Source: VRUE01 sp963725085 (GTDB taxonomy: Bacteria; Actinomycetota; Thermoleophilia; Solirubrobacterales; 70-9). Taken from it: 64,000 bases of DNA. The stretch is taken from positions 1 through 64,000 of the forward strand of contig CAVRXM010000007.1 of assembly GCA_963725085.1 (NCBI GenBank), in the 5' to 3' direction. Under the pieces are notes generated by a model. That model was given only the letters and a program-made list of their open reading frames with translations. It was not told where the DNA came from and made no database searches. Of this stretch, positions 1-7,808 are shown piece after piece; within the stretch, counting starts at the first letter, position 1; every line of letters starts with the position of its first letter. The position numbers and the translations under genes were made by a program.

Positions 1-363
1 TCTTGCCGTTCAGGCTGAGGAGGAATAGCGTCATCGACGGGGTCTCGGCCCTGTCTATCGGGCGTTGAAGGCCAGTCAGCACTGGGAACTACGGAAGTGA
101 CCGCCACAGATTCGCCACACGTCGCACTGGTGTTTTCGTGCTTGAAGCTGGGCGCGGCGATTAAAGCGGAGGCGTCGAAAGGGGGTGTGACTTCTGGGGA
201 CAATTGCCGCCCGTCATCCCAAGTGGGATAGTGGCTTAGTACTTCACGCGTGCCTTTGAGGGGCGGCCTCTTGCGCGAGCGCCACGAGGGCGCGCCCCTC
301 GAGGTCTTCGACGTCGACGCGAACCAGTGGCACCAGGGTCAACCTCACCCGCGACGCCCGCCT
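1..363. other. Window edge, no assignable gene
   Basis: I recognise no gene here. On the minus strand a short open frame reads toward a stop at 244-246 and includes residues such as VRLTLVPLVRVDVEDLEG. It is in the same frame as the end of the neighbouring oxidoreductase remnant but is separated from it by the TGA at 364-366. It may be the tail of a lost gene, but I cannot name a family. Confidence 0.3.
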
Positions 364-1704
364 TCACCTGTATCCCGTCGGCGCTCCTCCCGAGCTCCGA
401 TGGCTCATCTCAGCCCTGCCCGAGGGTAGAAGGTTCTGGTGGTCTGGCGGCCCCTGCTGCCAGGGCTCGACTCCCAGCTGTCTGGTCAGATCCACCGCAG
501 AGCGGATCGCGTCCTCGTGCAGGCCATAGCCGAAATAGCTGCCGCAGTAGTAGGTGTTCTTCACGCCGTTCAGCTCGGCAGTCGGGCGGTGGTGGCGCAG
601 GAGCGGAAATCGAAAATCGGGGTTCGCAACACGGTATCGAGTTCGACGCGATCCTCGCGGATGGGAAAGTTCGGGTGCTGCGAGGCAATCAGGTCGCAGG
701 TGTCCGGGACGGAGGGCTCGAACCACAAGCTCCCGTTCACCGAGGTCGGAAACCGCCGTCCCGCCGTCGGTAGAGGAAGGTGTAGGCCTGCATGAGCTCC
801 CGCTTCGGGAACGCGGTGTAATCCCGGTGTACCACCAGCCGGCCGTCCTTATAGCGCCAGGCGGAGAGCAGTTCCCGCTCGAGCGGCGTCGGCGCCTCGA
901 GCAGATCCAGGACCTGGTCGGCGTTACAGGCGAAGATCACCTTGTCGAAAGTGGCCTCGCCACCCCCGGAAAACGCGATACGGATCCGGTCGTCGTCGGC
1001 GCACGGCCGGATCCGCGCTTGCGCACGACCGGTCGTCGAAGGCCCGCGCCATGGCGGACACATAGCTCCTCGTTCCCCCAGGGAGGGTGCGCACCGAATA
1101 GATCGCCCTCGGCGAGATCACGTCGTTGTGGACTGCGATCTTCCCGAAGAAGAACCGCGCCGGCGCCTCCAACACCTCCTCGGCGCTCATCGAGGACAGC
1201 AGACAAAGCGCGCAGATGAAGACCATCTGCGTCACCGCTGATGCGCGGGAGGAGGCGCAACCCCTCGCTCACGGTGAGATCGCCGAAGCCGCCCTCCTTC
1301 TGGATCCTCCGAGCCTCAGTAAGCCCGCGCGACAGCTCCCAGAAGGGCCGCAGCTGCGAGGGTCGCAGGATCCGGAAGCGCTGGGCGCGGAGCCCCCGAA
1401 GGCTCGGCGTGACGTAGATGCCCTGCCGGGTGTCGAGATCGTGGAAGCTCATATACGTGCCTGCCGAGGAACGGGTGACAACTCCGAGCTCGGCGAGGAG
1501 GCGGAAGAAGTGGTCGTAGCCGGCTCGGCCGAACGCGGCGACCGCGATGTCGAGTTGCTGTCCGTCCCGCCCCGTGTAGGTGTACGCATCGCCGCCCAGG
1601 CGGGGCTCCTTCTCAAACAGCGTCATCTGGAATTGCCGTCCCAGCAGGTAGCCGGCGGCGAGCCCGGCAACTCCACCTCCGATGACGGCGATGCGCTTGC
1701 TCAT
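364..1704 (-). pseudogene. FAD-dependent NAD/FAD-binding oxidoreductase (COG2907-like), multiply frameshifted
   Basis: The N-terminus has the dinucleotide-binding motif GGGVAGLAAGYLL just after the start, followed by a typical FLF-E-RLGG segment, as in amine-oxidase/phytoene-desaturase-like flavoproteins. The protein can be followed only by changing frame. Frame changes are needed near 1200, 1035, 730 and 590. The last part reads NTYYCGSYFGYGLHEDAIRS, the characteristic end of the COG2907 family. At least four indels in one gene mean it is either a decayed pseudogene or a badly sequenced stretch. COG2907 members often sit beside DUF1365 and cyclopropane-fatty-acid synthase genes, but neither is visible here. 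The end at 364 is the first stop in the last readable frame; the functional end may have been nearer 480. Confidence 0.75.
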
Positions 1705-1910
1705 TTGGCCATCGATCGACTGATTATGAGCCGTGCTCGGCGTCTGAGGTTCGTTGCTGCTCGACGGGGACGCCCAAGGGTCGACTAGGCCCCGGCACCA
1801 AGCAGGAGGTCACTGGTCGAGCCCGATGCGGCCCACTCTCTCGAATCCTCTGCTGTGCGGACGCAGGCGACGATAGGCTATCCAGCTGCTGCCACTCGCG
1901 GAAGGGCTCG

Positions 1911-2362
1911 ATGGCACACATGGACGGCACCGCCAGCGCAGAGATCGACGCGTCTGTCGATGAGGTGTGGGCGGTGGTGGAGGACGTGCTCACGGCGCCC
2001 GACTGGCAGGGCGGGCTGGTAGCGATGTCGGCGCTGGAGCGGGACGACACCGGGCGCCCGAGCTTGGTGGAGAGCGAGAGTGACATCAAGGTCAGGCACG
2101 TCAAGACGCTGGTTCGGTTTAGCTACGAACCGCCCACGCGGCTTTCCTGGGGCGCAGGAGAAGGGCGACCTCAAGTCGTTCGAGGGCTCCTGGACGTTGG
2201 AGGATCTGGGCGATGGGCGGACGCGAGCGACGTACACCCTGGACGGCGATCCGGGACGGGTGATCGGAAACGCCTAGCCGCGACCCGGTCGAGACCGCGG
2301 TCCGCGCGATGCTGGTCAACGCCCGCCCGGGCGAGCTAAAGGCGCGCGTTGAGAGCGCCTGA
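1911..2362 (+). pseudogene. SRPBCC/START-fold protein (polyketide cyclase/CoxG-like), frameshifted
   Basis: The start reads MAHMDGTASAEIDASVDEVW, the usual opening of SRPBCC lipid-binding-fold proteins (SAEIDAPVEEVW type). Reading continues to about 2150 (SYEPPTRLSW), then must shift one base to continue as KGDLKSFEGSWTLEDLGDGRTR, and shift again to reach the family-like end VETAVRAMLVNARPGELKAR with a stop at 2360-2362. A continuous protein would be about 150 residues, normal for the family. With two indels it is non-functional as written. It diverges from the broken oxidoreductase, and both may belong to one decayed block. The ligand cannot be predicted. Confidence 0.6.
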
Positions 2363-3091
2363 CCTGGGTCGTGATCTGCTTGCCGCCGCCGGAAGGGATG
2401 AATTGTCGAACGGCGATCGCGGCAGGACGCGCGCGGTCTCGACGGGGCGATGCTGGTCGAGGATGCCAGCCTGATCCACGGTCGAGGAGTTGACCGACTG
2501 CACGCTCTGGGCAGACCAAGTTAGGGAATGCGTGATACCCGATGGCAACCACGCCCGCGCGGACTTCTATGTTCCACGCGGGCGGGGATCCGCTGCCTTC
2601 GCTCGCCTGGATCCGCCTCCTCGGGCGTGCCGCCATTGAAGGTCCCGCTCGCCGGTCAGACCTCAATGACGCCCAGGCCCGGCCGGTCGGTGTTGCTCGC
2701 GCGCTTGGACCGCGACGCGCGGGACGCGGTCCGGCGGCGCCGGGAAGACGTAGGCCCGCCGAATGCGCTGGCCGCGGACGGTCTGCTGCCCAGCCGCCCG
2801 AGTTCTTCCGTCCGCTTCCGTACTGGCAAGACGGAGCGGGGGACATTTGTCAGCCGCACCGCTTTACCGACTGGCGATCGTGCCCCCGCCAAAGGTCACC
2901 ACGTAGGCCCTGCTCGATGGGGGACAGCGGACGTCATGATCCGCTCTCGCTGGAAGGACCAAGGTGAACGCCCCATGCCCGTGCACGCCAGGTCAGCCGA
3001 GTGGCGCGCGAACTGCCAGGCGATGACTGAATGCGACGTCTTGGACGCGGGCGTGGGGATCTCGGGCGCTCCAAGCTGTCAAGGTACGTAG
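2363..3091. other. Intergenic or decayed DNA without recognisable gene
   Basis: About 730 bases with only overlapping short open frames on both strands, all rich in Arg, Pro and Ala and without domain-like segments. I found no family signature, RNA or repeat. It fits the general decay of this end of the window. Confidence 0.4.
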
Positions 3092-3142
3092 GATGGCGCC
3101 GGTCACGTCGAGATATCTCCGTGGCAGATCTCGGGCAGCTAC

Positions 3143-3730
3143 TTGGAGGCGTGCAACTGCGAGGCGATCTGTCCCTGCCGGACGATTGGCGGCAGAAAGG
3201 GCGGGCGGTCGACCGAGGGCATCTGCCTGGGCTCGCTCTCCTGGCAGATCGAGGATGGGACGGCGGGCGAAACGGATCTTTCCGGTTTGCGTACCGTGCT
3301 TGCCCTGCGGTATAACGACGACGAGACGGGTTCCCCCTGGGACTTTTTCCTCTACATCGATGAGCGGGCCAATCGCGACCAGCGTGAGGCGCTTGAGGGA
3401 ATCTTTCTTGGCCGCCTCGGCGGAACCCCCGAGGTTCAGTTTCCCTGGGTCTGGAAGGAGAGCAGGCTCCACGGGGTCCGCCAAGTCTCTATCGAGATCG
3501 ACCACACGCCAGGCCGAGGCTGGTTCCGCGCCGGCGGCCAGGTCACCGTTCGGGTCCGCGAGCCGGCAGCCGTCCCCGAAACAGTGACCTGCGTCATCCC
3601 CGGGCACCACCAACAGGGGAGGGAGATCATCGCCGATCGGCTGGAGGTGGTCGACGGGGAGCTCAACTTCGAGATGAGTGGCAAGTGTGGCTACGAGTCG
3701 GGCTTCGCCTATTCCTCCGAGAACACCTGA
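3143..3730 (+). CDS. DUF1326 domain protein
   Basis: A DUF1326 protein of 195 residues; the molecular role of this family is unknown. The family pattern is clear: EACNCEAICPC at the start, then GSPWDFFLYIDERA in the middle, HTPGRGWFR, and CVIPGHH and CGYESGF near the end. Three conserved Cys near the N-terminus and the late Cys resemble a metal or redox site (inference). The start is a problem. The family begins a few residues earlier with a W-x-I-x-G-x-Y-L segment, and WQISGSYL is encoded in frame from 3122, but no ATG or GTG lies between the in-frame stop at 3089 and 3143. An ATG at 3093 is in another frame. Either TTG at 3143 is used and the protein is slightly short, or one base is lost or gained near 3095-3120. 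Confidence 0.7.
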   Translation: MEACNCEAICPCRTIGGRKGGRSTEGICLGSLSWQIEDGTAGETDLSGLRTVLALRYNDDETGSPWDFFLYIDERANRDQREALEGIFLGRLGGTPEVQFPWVWKESRLHGVRQVSIEIDHTPGRGWFRAGGQVTVRVREPAAVPETVTCVIPGHHQQGREIIADRLEVVDGELNFEMSGKCGYESGFAYSSENT

Positions 3731-3873
3731 GGCCGCGCACAGTCCCTGCCGGCGTACCTCGAACGGCGCGGCGAAATCCCCAACCCAGACCTCTAGGCCC
3801 GCCTGATCGCGACGCTAGGCGGGGGCCTGGATCGTCGATTCCATCTTGCATCCGAGGGTGAGAGCATCGGCGG

Positions 3874-4047
3874 GTGTGGATCTGTGAGCAGATCGGCGAT
3901 TGGGCGGCGGGCCTCCAGCTCGCCATATCTCGCGGACAGTCGGCGCTCATCGTTCTGGCCCAAGTCAGCCTCTCTGTCGTCCTAAGCGCGACGTTCTTTG
4001 CCTTCGTGTTCTTCACAATCGGCGACGCGCACAACTGTTGGTGCTGA
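3874..4047 (+). CDS. Possible small membrane protein, 57 aa
   Basis: A GTG-started frame of 57 codons that I do not recognise. The second half is one hydrophobic helix (roughly residues 24-49, rich in Val, Leu, Phe and Ala), followed by a short tail with two Cys ending NCWC. A purine-rich stretch lies about 12 bases upstream. The frame stands alone in otherwise empty DNA. A run of about 25 uninterrupted hydrophobic residues including three Phe codons is somewhat unusual for random high-GC sequence, but a chance frame is possible. Confidence 0.28.
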   Translation: MWICEQIGDWAAGLQLAISRGQSALIVLAQVSLSVVLSATFFAFVFFTIGDAHNCWC

Positions 4048-4221
4048 TCAAAGGGGTCAGGCGACTCTCGAACACTCAGATGACCGACAGCCGTCTCTCC
4101 CCGGCGCTTCCCTGAACCCCTCCACCGGGGGCCCGGTACCGCTTTGGTACCGGACGCATCGTCCGATCTGTGCGATGCGTCCCGAGCAGGGGACGCATGG
4201 GACGCGTCCGGGTGCATATGG

Positions 4222-4279
4222 CAGTCGTGTGCTTCGGCTGGGGGCCGAGCGGTCGCCGGTTCAAATCCGGCCTCCCCGA
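4222..4279 (+). tRNA. tRNA-Pro(GGG)-like remnant, 3' two-thirds
   Basis: From 4233 onward the sequence folds as the second half of a tRNA. The anticodon stem is TTCGG/CCGAG with loop CTGGGGG, giving anticodon GGG at 4240-4242. A five-base variable region follows, then a perfect T-stem GCCGG/CCGGC around loop TTCAAAT, the acceptor 3' strand CTCCCCG (4272-4278) and discriminator A. No CCA is encoded. The 5' side fails: no CGGGGAG partner strand lies upstream, and the D-arm can be only loosely recognised at about 4211-4231. It is therefore a truncated or decayed tRNA. Remnants that keep only the 3' part are typical of integration scars, but simple decay is equally possible. Confidence 0.5.
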
Positions 4280-4338
4280 TTAGCCGGAAGCCAGCTTGGG
4301 GCACGACGTGTTCGTCGCCGGCGGGCGGTCTCGGCTGA

Positions 4339-4953
4339 CTAGCCGGCGCGAGCACCGACTCCCCTGCGCGGTAGCGAGGGCAGCCCGAACCATCGGTGGC
4401 GCCGGGTGCCGTGCAGAGCTGAGGCTCCCTCGGGGTGCGGATCGATAGCAGCGAGTCGCCTCACCTCGAACGCCGCCTCGTGCCCATAGAGGCCCTCGAC
4501 GACCCGAATGGCCTCGTCGGCCGTCCGCTCGAGGGTCTCGTCTAGCGCGCCCCGTGGGGTGATGATGAGCCCCGTGGCTCGGTTGACCGTCTCGCAGAGC
4601 CCGCAGGCGACCCCGGGCCATTCGCCGCGGATGAGCAGCACGGCCTCCTCGATCAGGCGGACCCGCTCGTCGCCGCGGTCGGCCCTGCTCGTAAGCGGTG
4701 TCCTGCGTGTCGTCTCAACTGACCGGCCGCCGATTGCTCCACGGGGGCGCGCGCCCGTGGCAAACCGCGACGGGCTACGGCCTACGGCTGACGGGCTACG
4801 GCCTACATTTGGCTTGCCCCTCCGTGGCTTGCCTCCTATCGCGACGCAGAGGGCGTCTGCGAGCTCCGGGGTTACATCCGCGGAGCGGTCGCCGGGATCG
4901 GCTGGGTCTGGAACATGATGGCCTCCAATTGGGCCCTTCTCTGACTCGATCAA
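4339..4953 (-). CDS. Hypothetical protein, doubtful
   Basis: An open frame of 204 codons on the minus strand. I recognise no family. The C-terminal half has a balanced, protein-like composition with an acidic helix-like run (ERTADEAIRVVEGLYGHEAAF). The first half is Arg-, Pro- and Ser-rich and looks like background high-GC reading. The short direct repeat at 4769-4806 lies inside it. If real, the gene may begin at an internal start near 4690. A chance frame cannot be excluded. Confidence 0.25.
   Translation of the reverse strand: MIESEKGPIGGHHVPDPADPGDRSADVTPELADALCVAIGGKPRRGKPNVGRSPSAVGRSPSRFATGARPRGAIGGRSVETTRRTPLTSRADRGDERVRLIEEAVLLIRGEWPGVACGLCETVNRATGLIITPRGALDETLERTADEAIRVVEGLYGHEAAFEVRRLAAIDPHPEGASALHGTRRHRWFGLPSLPRRGVGARAG
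4769..4806. repeat. Two 17-bp direct repeats, 21-bp period
   Basis: The 17-base unit GACGGGCTACGGCCTAC occurs at 4769-4785 and again at 4790-4806, separated by GGCT. Both copies are identical. No function is apparent; a small tandem duplication by slippage is the simplest reading. Confidence 0.7.
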
Positions 4954-5055
4954 ACCGAGCCTCCACCGCAGAGTCCTTCGGTGGAGCCCCTGTCGCTTGG
5001 TACCAGCGCTCCATGTGCTCCAGGGGCGGGGGTTAGTAGGTAAAGTGTATCATTA

Positions 5056-5065
5056 ATTCATGAAT
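5056..5065. promoter_or_regulatory. Palindrome over the start codon of the HTH gene, in an AT-rich island
   Basis: The 10-base perfect palindrome ATTCATGAAT is centred on the ATG of the following HTH protein. It lies in an AT-rich stretch (about 5038-5090), which is striking in this GC-rich DNA. TATCAT at 5048-5053 could be a -10 element, which would give a leaderless or nearly leaderless message. Binding by the encoded HTH protein itself (autoregulation) is an inference. Confidence 0.35.
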
Positions 5066-5413
5066 AACAATTCTAGAAATAATGGTCAGTTGGTGGAGAT
5101 CGAGGGGATGCCTGGCGGGGCAATTCCGAGTTGGGACTTCCTCACCAACCACGCCCACGTTCTGCTCTGCATCTCTCAGGATTCCGGGGTCCGATTGCGT
5201 GACATTGCCGCTGCGGTTGGAGTCACCGAGCGGACCGCCCACAAGGTGCTCTCCGAGCTGGTCGAGGAGGGCTATGTGCTACGTGAGCGACATGGCCGCC
5301 GCAACCGCTACAAGGTCAAGCCCGAGCTGCCCCTTCGCCACCCGCTTGTCCGTGAGCGTGAGGTCGGTGAGCTCTTGGACGCCCTCGAGAGGCCTGAGCG
5401 AGCCGAGCGATGA
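5060..5413 (+). CDS. Winged-helix (MarR/ArsR-like) transcriptional regulator
   Basis: A 117-residue DNA-binding protein. Residues about 27-95 form a compact winged helix: WDFLTNHAHVLLCISQD (first helix), VRLRDIAAAVGVTERTAHKVL (helix-turn-helix) and EEGYVLRERHGRRNRYKV (wing). The C-terminus LRHPLVREREVGELL is typical of a small actinobacterial MarR-like group that consists of little more than the HTH. The ATG at 5060 is preceded by AT-rich DNA with no Shine-Dalgarno, which suggests a leaderless message. The gene is solitary, so its target is unknown apart from the possible self-operator at its start codon. Confidence 0.8.
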   Translation: MNNNSRNNGQLVEIEGMPGGAIPSWDFLTNHAHVLLCISQDSGVRLRDIAAAVGVTERTAHKVLSELVEEGYVLRERHGRRNRYKVKPELPLRHPLVREREVGELLDALERPERAER

Positions 5414-5782
5414 CCGTGGGAGCCGGCGCCAGGGCGGGTCGGCCCGAGGGTCAGGACAACCCGGCCCTGGCGAGCGTCTCGAACGTCGGTCTTCGTAGAG
5501 GAAGGAGCCCGCCGCTGATCAGGAACAGCTGTGCGCGGCCGACCCCGCCGTCCCAACGCCAGGGCTCGACTTCGCCGTGGCCGCCGAGGAGGCACTCCCC
5601 GGCGAGGATGAACGCTGCCAGGGCTGGAAGAGCCGTGCTCGACATGGATCCAGTCCTTCAACTGAGCGCGCCAGCCCCGGCTTCAATCCGTGGGACGAGT
5701 CTTCTCGACGATCCGCGGGTGGTAGCGAGGGACGAATCGGGCTCCGGATTCGACCCATCCGGGGTTTGGCGGTAATGCCTTC
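5414..5782. other. Intergenic region, one doubtful small frame
   Basis: No clear gene. A 64-codon minus-strand frame at 5451-5645 begins with a hydrophobic segment (STALPALAAFILAGECLLGG) and could be a tiny secreted or membrane peptide, but it has no family signature and I do not call it. Confidence 0.3.
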
Positions 5783-6355
5783 TCACTGGAGATCGACCGC
5801 GACCTCCACGGCACCCATGCCCGCCGATTTGGTCTCGTAGACCCCCATGACCTTTTCTAACAGGCGCCTGATCGCGATGTTGTCGGAATGGATCGTGCCT
5901 GTGAATCGGATGATGCCCACTTCGCAAGCGCGGAGCACGAGCGCACTGAGCAGCGCCGCTCCCAGGCCGATTCGCATCCATTGATCGCCGACGCCGATCG
6001 CGAACTCCGCCGTCTCAGGGTGGTCGTCGCTGCGGATGAATCTGGCTGTGCCAAAGCTTTGGCCAGTTTCGGGGGCGACTGCGATCAGCGCCTCATGGCG
6101 GACATGGTCAACGTCGGTCAGGTAGTCGAGCTCTTTGCTCGAGAGCCGCGGCTTGGGAGTCAGGAAGCGCAGGAAGATCGACCTCTGGCTGGCGCTCTCG
6201 AATCCCTCGTTCAGTCGTTCGCGATCCCACGGTTGGATCGGTCGAATCAGTGCCCTGGCCCCATCCGCCAGCTCGACGATGTGGGGACTCGGGCTCGCTC
6301 CCCCCGTACTGCAACCCGCGACCTCTCTCGCCCTTGCGTTGCTCGAGGTCCACAT
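5783..6355 (-). CDS. GNAT family N-acetyltransferase
   Basis: A GNAT-fold acetyltransferase that would move an acetyl group from acetyl-CoA to an unknown amine or protein lysine. The core runs from DGARALIRPIQPWDRERL (beta1-alpha1) through SIFLRFLTPKPRLSSKEL to the acetyl-CoA-binding region RIGLGAALLSALV. It ends in a beta-strand pair containing IIRFTGTIHSDN. This arrangement (the RFxxPxxxLS segment) resembles GNAT domains of Pat/protein-lysine-acetyltransferase relatives. The frame stays open to 6499, but the ATG at 6355 (MWTSSNAR) is preferred because the extra N-terminus is not domain-like and approaches the insertion sequence. The gene is solitary, facing away from the IS element. Confidence 0.75.
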   Translation of the reverse strand: MWTSSNARAREVAGCSTGGASPSPHIVELADGARALIRPIQPWDRERLNEGFESASQRSIFLRFLTPKPRLSSKELDYLTDVDHVRHEALIAVAPETGQSFGTARFIRSDDHPETAEFAIGVGDQWMRIGLGAALLSALVLRACEVGIIRFTGTIHSDNIAIRRLLEKVMGVYETKSAGMGAVEVAVDLQ

Positions 6356-6508
6356 GGAAACGAGTACGGCCCCTAGGAGGCCGACGTTCAACTGATCCCG
6401 CTCCCGAACCACCCGTGCTCGCAGCAAGTCCCCACTCTCGGAGCCGAGAGGCGGGACGCTGTTGGAGCGGACGTTGACCGGAAGCCCGAGGACCCACAAG
6501 CCACTAGC

Positions 6509-6532
6509 TGTAGTTCCTCACAACGTTGTTCA
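6509..6532 (+). repeat. IS481 left terminal inverted repeat
   Basis: Begins TGTAGTTCCTCA and continues to GTTGTTCA. It matches the reverse complement of 7539-7562 at 20 of 24 positions. Confidence 0.8.
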
Positions 6533-6590
6533 TCCGGGCCTCCTTGAAGGCTGGGGGTGTCGACCCACCGAGCAACAAGGAGGACACTGG

Positions 6591-7557
6591 ATGAAGATCC
6601 ACGCTAACGCCCGCACCTGCCCGAACAGCCGCAAGCTGCTGGTCAAGCGCATCGAAGAGAAGCGCTGGTCGCTGATGGGGGCGGCCGAGGCCGCCGGCAT
6701 CAGCGAGCGCAGTGCGGCCAAGTGGCTGGCCCGCTGGCGAGCCGAGGGGGAGGCTGGCCTGCGCGATCGGAGCTCGGCCCCCAGGCGCCGGCCGACCAGT
6801 TGCCCGCCGATCGCCTCAGGGCGATCGAGGCCCTGCGGCGGTCGCGGATGACCGCGGCGGAGATCGCCGAAGCCCTGGGCATGGCGCTCTCGACCGTCTC
6901 GAGGTGGCTGAAGCGAATCGGGCTCGGCAAGCGCAGTCGCCTGGAGCCTCCCGAGCCACCGAACCGCGACGAGCGAAGCGCCCTGGCGAGCTGATCCACG
7001 TCGACGTCAAGAAGCTGGGGCGAATCAGCGCGAAGGGCGCCGGGCACAGGGTCACCGGCCACCGCAAGAGCCAGCTCAAGCGCGGGCCCGACCACGAACG
7101 CAAGGGAGCGACGGGCTGGGAGTTCGTCGACGTCTGCGTCGACGACGCGACCCGCCTCGCCTACGTCGAGGTATTGAGCGATGAGAAGGGCGCCACGGCG
7201 GCCGGCTTCCTGCGACGGGCGGTGCGCTGGTTGGAGGGAATGGGAATCACGGTCGAGCGGGTGCGCTCAGACAACGGCTCCTGCTACCGCTCTGGCGTCC
7301 ACGCAGAGGCATGCGCAGAGCTCGGCATGCGCCACCTGCGCACCTGCCCTATCGGCCTCGCACCAACGGCAAGGCCGAGAGATTCATCCAGACGCTGACC
7401 AACCGCTGGGCCTACGGAGCCATCCACGGCCCTCGGCTGAGCGCACGGCGGCGTACCTGGCTGGCTGACCGACTACAACTTCACTCGACGAGACGGCTCC
7501 CTTGGCCACAAGGCGCCCGCGGCTCGGCTCGCTGAGCTTGAACAACGTCCTGAGTAG
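6591..7557 (+). pseudogene. IS481-family transposase (DDE, rve domain), frameshifted
   Basis: The start is ATG at 6591 (MKIHANARTCPNSRKLLVKR), the usual IS481 beginning, with a GGAGGA Shine-Dalgarno about 10 bases upstream. A first helix-turn-helix (AAEAAGISERSAAKWLARW) is in frame one. A second HTH (MTAAEIAEALGMALSTVSRW) is in another. The catalytic domain starts at ELIHVDVKKLGRI, containing the first catalytic Asp, and runs to VERVRSDNGSCYRSGVHAEA, with the second Asp in SDNG. It then shifts again for RPRTNGKAERFIQTL, whose Glu is the third catalytic residue, and again for the tail WLTDYNFTRRDGSLGHKAP. At least four indels are needed. All DDE motifs are still readable, so decay is recent or the bases are unreliable. 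Confidence 0.8.
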
Positions 7558-7562
7558 CTACA
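7539..7562 (-). repeat. IS481 right terminal inverted repeat
   Basis: Read on the minus strand it begins TGTAGCTACTCAGG and continues to GTTGTTCA. It ends directly at ACTAGG, the presumed target duplication. The transposase stop (7555-7557) lies inside it. Confidence 0.8.
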
Positions 7563-7631
7563 ACTAGGGGGCGCCGCTGCCGCCCGCCTGGCAAAGCCGC
7601 AGGGCTCCCGAACTAGGTTCTCAGGAGGCAT

Positions 7632-7665
7632 CTCATAACCCGAAGGTCGCGGGATCGAATGCCGC
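7632..7665 (+). tRNA. Initiator tRNA-Met-like 3'-half remnant
   Basis: Positions 7632-7648 read CTCATAACCCGAAGGTC, the anticodon loop (CAT at 7634-7636), 3' anticodon stem and variable loop typical of bacterial initiator tRNA. A degraded T-arm follows: GCGGG, loop ATCGAAT, GCCGC. Four of five T-stem pairs survive and the loop starts with A instead of T. The 5' half of the anticodon stem and the whole 5' half of the tRNA are absent. The remnant lies about 70 bases beyond the IS481 element. It is a fragment, not a working tRNA. Confidence 0.4.
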
Positions 7666-7808
7666 CCCGGATTCGAACTATCGATTTGCAGGTCCATTCC
7701 TTTTCCCACGACCTACTCCCTGCTCAGCTTGCTCGACTACATCGGCTCACGAGCGGTCGAGCCCGTCCGCCCAGCCTTCCTGGTGGGGGCAGATACGGTT
7801 CGGGCTGA

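Larger units (their letters stand above)
6503..7568 (+). mobile_element. Decayed IS481-family insertion sequence with terminal repeats and likely 6-bp target duplication
   Basis: The element proper spans 6509-7562 (1,054 bp), a normal IS481 size. Its ends are inverted repeats beginning TGTAG; over 24 bases 20 match. Immediately outside lie ACTAGC (6503-6508) and ACTAGG (7563-7568), a 6-base direct repeat with one mismatch, as expected for a target-site duplication. The single transposase gene inside is broken by several frameshifts, so the copy is no longer autonomous. Confidence 0.8.

Noticed and set aside
2528..3091. Plus-strand frames of 140-190 codons
   Set aside because: Two overlapping frames with high Arg/Pro content, no start signal and no family-like segment.
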